A stretch of DNA of 64,000 bases from Mucilaginibacter xinganensis (lineage in GTDB: Bacteria; Bacteroidota; Bacteroidia; Sphingobacteriales; Sphingobacteriaceae), in assembly GCF_002257585.1 (NCBI RefSeq), contig NZ_CP022743.1:4278001-4342000 (forward strand), in the 5' to 3' direction. Below are positions 61,989 through 64,000 of the stretch, in pieces. The position numbers were made by a program, and so were the translations under genes. Position 1 is the stretch's first letter, and every line of letters begins with the position of its first letter. The notes under the pieces were generated by a model. That model made no database searches. It was given only the letters and a program-made list of their open reading frames with translations, and was not told the origin of the DNA.

Positions 61989-64000
61989 ATGGAAGCTAAA
62001 TTTTCGCCACGGGTTAAAGACGTTATACAATATAGCAGAGAGGAGGCCTTGCGCCTGGGGCATGATTATATTGGAACTGAGCACCTTTTGCTGGGATTGA
62101 TAAGGGATGGGGATGGTGTTGCAATAAAATTATTGAAAGAATTAACTGTTGATACAGCTAAATTAAGGCGCTCTGTAGAGGATGCCGTAAAAGGAACTAT
62201 AGGAACAAACGTACATATTGGCAGCATCCCGCTGACAAAACAGGCAGAAAAAGTATTAAAGATCACTTACCTGGAAGCTAAAATTTTTAAAAGCGATGTA
62301 ATTGGAACCGAGCATTTATTGCTTTCCATACTTCGCGATGAAGATAATATCGCATCACAAATTTTAATGCAGTTTAACGTGAATTACGAAATTTTTAAAA
62401 GCGAGGTAGAGTCGCATAAAAACGATGTAACCGACGAAATGCCCGGCTCACCAACCGGGGGGGATGATGACTTTAAAGAAGAAGAATCATTCAGCCAGCC
62501 TAAAAAGGTGTCAGACATTAAATCAAAAACCCCCGTACTTGACAATTTTGGCCGCGATTTGACCAAAGCTGCTGAAGATGGCAGGTTAGACCCTATTGTT
62601 GGCAGAGAAAAAGAGATTGAAAGGGTATCACAGATTCTTTCGCGCAGAAAAAAGAACAACCCGATATTGATAGGTGAACCCGGTGTTGGTAAATCTGCCA
62701 TTGCCGAAGGTTTAGCATTGCGGATTGTTCAGCGTAAAGTATCACGTGTATTGTTCAACAAACGCGTAGTTACTTTAGATCTTGCTTCGCTTGTTGCCGG
62801 TACCAAATACCGCGGCCAGTTTGAGGAGCGGATGAAGGCTGTGATGAACGAACTGGAAAAATCACCGGATGTGATCCTTTTTATTGACGAGATCCATACT
62901 ATTGTTGGTGCGGGCGGTGCTTCCGGCTCGCTTGACGCCTCAAATATGTTCAAGCCTGCTTTGGCACGCGGTGAGATTCAATGCATTGGGGCTACCACCC
63001 TGGACGAATACCGTCAATATATTGAGAAGGATGGTGCGTTAGACCGTCGTTTCCAAAAAGTGATGGTTGAACCGGCTACCCCTGATGAAACCATTGAGAT
63101 CCTGAACCGGATAAAAGAGAAATACGAAGAACACCACGGCGTTACCTACACACCCGAAGCTATCAATGCTTGTGTGAATTTAACTACCCGTTATATTACC
63201 GATCGCTTTTTACCGGACAAGGCTATTGACGCTTTGGACGAGTCGGGCTCACGCGTTCACTTAACCAACATTCACGTGCCTCAAAACATTTTGGATATTG
63301 AGCAAAAGATTGAGCTGATAAAAGTAGAAAAGAACAAGGTTGTTCGCAGTCAGAAATACGAAGAAGCTGCCAAATTACGCGATACTGAAAAGCATTTGCT
63401 GGAAGAATTGGAACAGGCTAAAGCAATTTGGGAAGCTGAAACAAAATCAAAACGTTACACAGTAACCGAAGATAATGTGGCTGAAGTGGTTTCCATGATG
63501 ACCGGGATCCCGGTTCAGCGTGTTGGCCAGGCCGATAGCCTTAAGTTGCTGAACATGGCGGCTACCGTAGGCAGCAAAATTATTGGACAGGATGACGCGA
63601 TTAAAAAATTAACCCGGGCTATACAACGTACCCGCGCCGGGTTAAAGGACCCTAAAAAGCCTATTGGCTCGTTTATATTCCTGGGCCCTACCGGTGTTGG
63701 TAAAACCGAGCTTGCCAAAGAGCTTGCCCGTTTTATGTTTGATACCGAGGATGCATTGATCCAGATTGACATGAGCGAATACATGGAAAAATTCGCTGTA
63801 TCACGTTTAGTGGGAGCGCCTCCGGGCTATGTTGGATATGAAGAAGGAGGACAATTAACCGAAAAGGTACGCCGCAAACCTTATGCAGTGGTATTATTAG
63901 ACGAAATTGAGAAAGCACACCCTGATGTATTTAACATCCTGTTACAGGTATTAGATGAAGGACAGTTAACCGATTCATTAGGCCGCAAGGTTGATTTCAG
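61989..64000 (+). CDS. clpC: ATP-dependent Clp protease ATP-binding subunit ClpC, C-terminal part outside window
   Basis: AAA+ unfoldase that feeds substrates to ClpP. About 670 residues are in the window. The Clp_N double repeat is at the start (PRVKDVIQYSREEALRLGHDYIGTEHLLLGLI and DVIGTEHLLLSIL). First AAA module has GEPGVGKSAIAEG and VILFIDEIHTI; a UVR-like insert KYEEAAKLRDTEKHLLEEL lies in the middle domain, distinguishing ClpC from ClpB. The second AAA has GPTGVGKTELAKE and VVLLDEIEKAH. The start is ATG at 61989, preceded by GGATATAT. The frame remains open at the window end. Confidence 0.95.
   Translation, partial: MEAKFSPRVKDVIQYSREEALRLGHDYIGTEHLLLGLIRDGDGVAIKLLKELTVDTAKLRRSVEDAVKGTIGTNVHIGSIPLTKQAEKVLKITYLEAKIFKSDVIGTEHLLLSILRDEDNIASQILMQFNVNYEIFKSEVESHKNDVTDEMPGSPTGGDDDFKEEESFSQPKKVSDIKSKTPVLDNFGRDLTKAAEDGRLDPIVGREKEIERVSQILSRRKKNNPILIGEPGVGKSAIAEGLALRIVQRKVSRVLFNKRVVTLDLASLVAGTKYRGQFEERMKAVMNELEKSPDVILFIDEIHTIVGAGGASGSLDASNMFKPALARGEIQCIGATTLDEYRQYIEKDGALDRRFQKVMVEPATPDETIEILNRIKEKYEEHHGVTYTPEAINACVNLTTRYITDRFLPDKAIDALDESGSRVHLTNIHVPQNILDIEQKIELIKVEKNKVVRSQKYEEAAKLRDTEKHLLEELEQAKAIWEAETKSKRYTVTEDNVAEVVSMMTGIPVQRVGQADSLKLLNMAATVGSKIIGQDDAIKKLTRAIQRTRAGLKDPKKPIGSFIFLGPTGVGKTELAKELARFMFDTEDALIQIDMSEYMEKFAVSRLVGAPPGYVGYEEGGQLTEKVRRKPYAVVLLDEIEKAHPDVFNILLQVLDEGQLTDSLGRKVDF

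Overview
The window looks like a chromosomal segment of a Bacteroidota bacterium, most likely Sphingobacteriaceae (a Mucilaginibacter/Pedobacter-type genome). The basis is the gene repertoire (IcmF-type mutase, GH97, GH31 and GH20 glycosidases, AXE1 esterases, a secreted S8 protease with a T9SS-like C-terminal domain, many small outer-membrane barrels and lipoproteins), several Bacteroidota-type -7 boxes (TAnnTTTG), and the weak Shine-Dalgarno signals. No rRNA, tRNA, CRISPR array, transposase or prophage was recognised. Both window edges cut genes: icmF on the left and clpC on the right.

Layout. 1-2490 (minus): the N-terminal part of an isobutyryl/methylmalonyl-CoA mutase fused to its B12 domain and G-protein chaperone, interrupted in frame by an AT-rich DUF559 nuclease domain. 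This is the most unusual object in the window. 2.6-8.4 kb: VOC protein, YhcC-type radical SAM protein, a GT39 glycosyltransferase with an outer-membrane protein, DinB protein, and a toxin-antitoxin pair whose PIN toxin carries an in-frame stop. 8.4-13.0 kb: sucA-sucB, the 2-oxoglutarate dehydrogenase E1 and E2 genes. 13.3-23.2 kb: a stress cluster bracketed by two photolyase-family genes (cryptochrome DASH and a class I photolyase), with a TetR-like regulator, HAD phosphatase, ABC1/UbiB kinase, two SDR-type proteins and several small genes.

23.2-30.2 kb: two FKBP lipoproteins, a MarR-GH31 operon with an operator-like dyad, and gamma-glutamyltransferase. 30.3-43 kb: a 1.2-kilo-residue secreted S8 protease, a Tat-exported Gfo/Idh/MocA oxidoreductase, EttA, a GH97 glycosidase and an M13 peptidase. 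43-45.6 kb: YkuK RNase H-like protein, rhodanese, GNAT and SRPBCC protein.

45.6-53.7 kb (all minus): a mirror-symmetric set of two outer-membrane proteins and two AXE1-type esterases, preceded by an acyltransferase-3 and by a 7TM-protein/histidine-kinase/LuxR-regulator operon. This may be a cell-surface acetylation or deacetylation locus. 53.7-56.4 kb: an internally duplicated lipoprotein, a 69-residue peptide and a CHAP amidase with an in-frame stop. 56.4-61.6 kb: a sialidase-fold-like exported protein, GH20 hexosaminidase and type B carboxylesterase. 61.9-64 kb: clpC.

All functions are inferred by reading motifs; no database search was run. Start codons were moved inward where the longest frame began at TTG or carried an implausible N-terminus.
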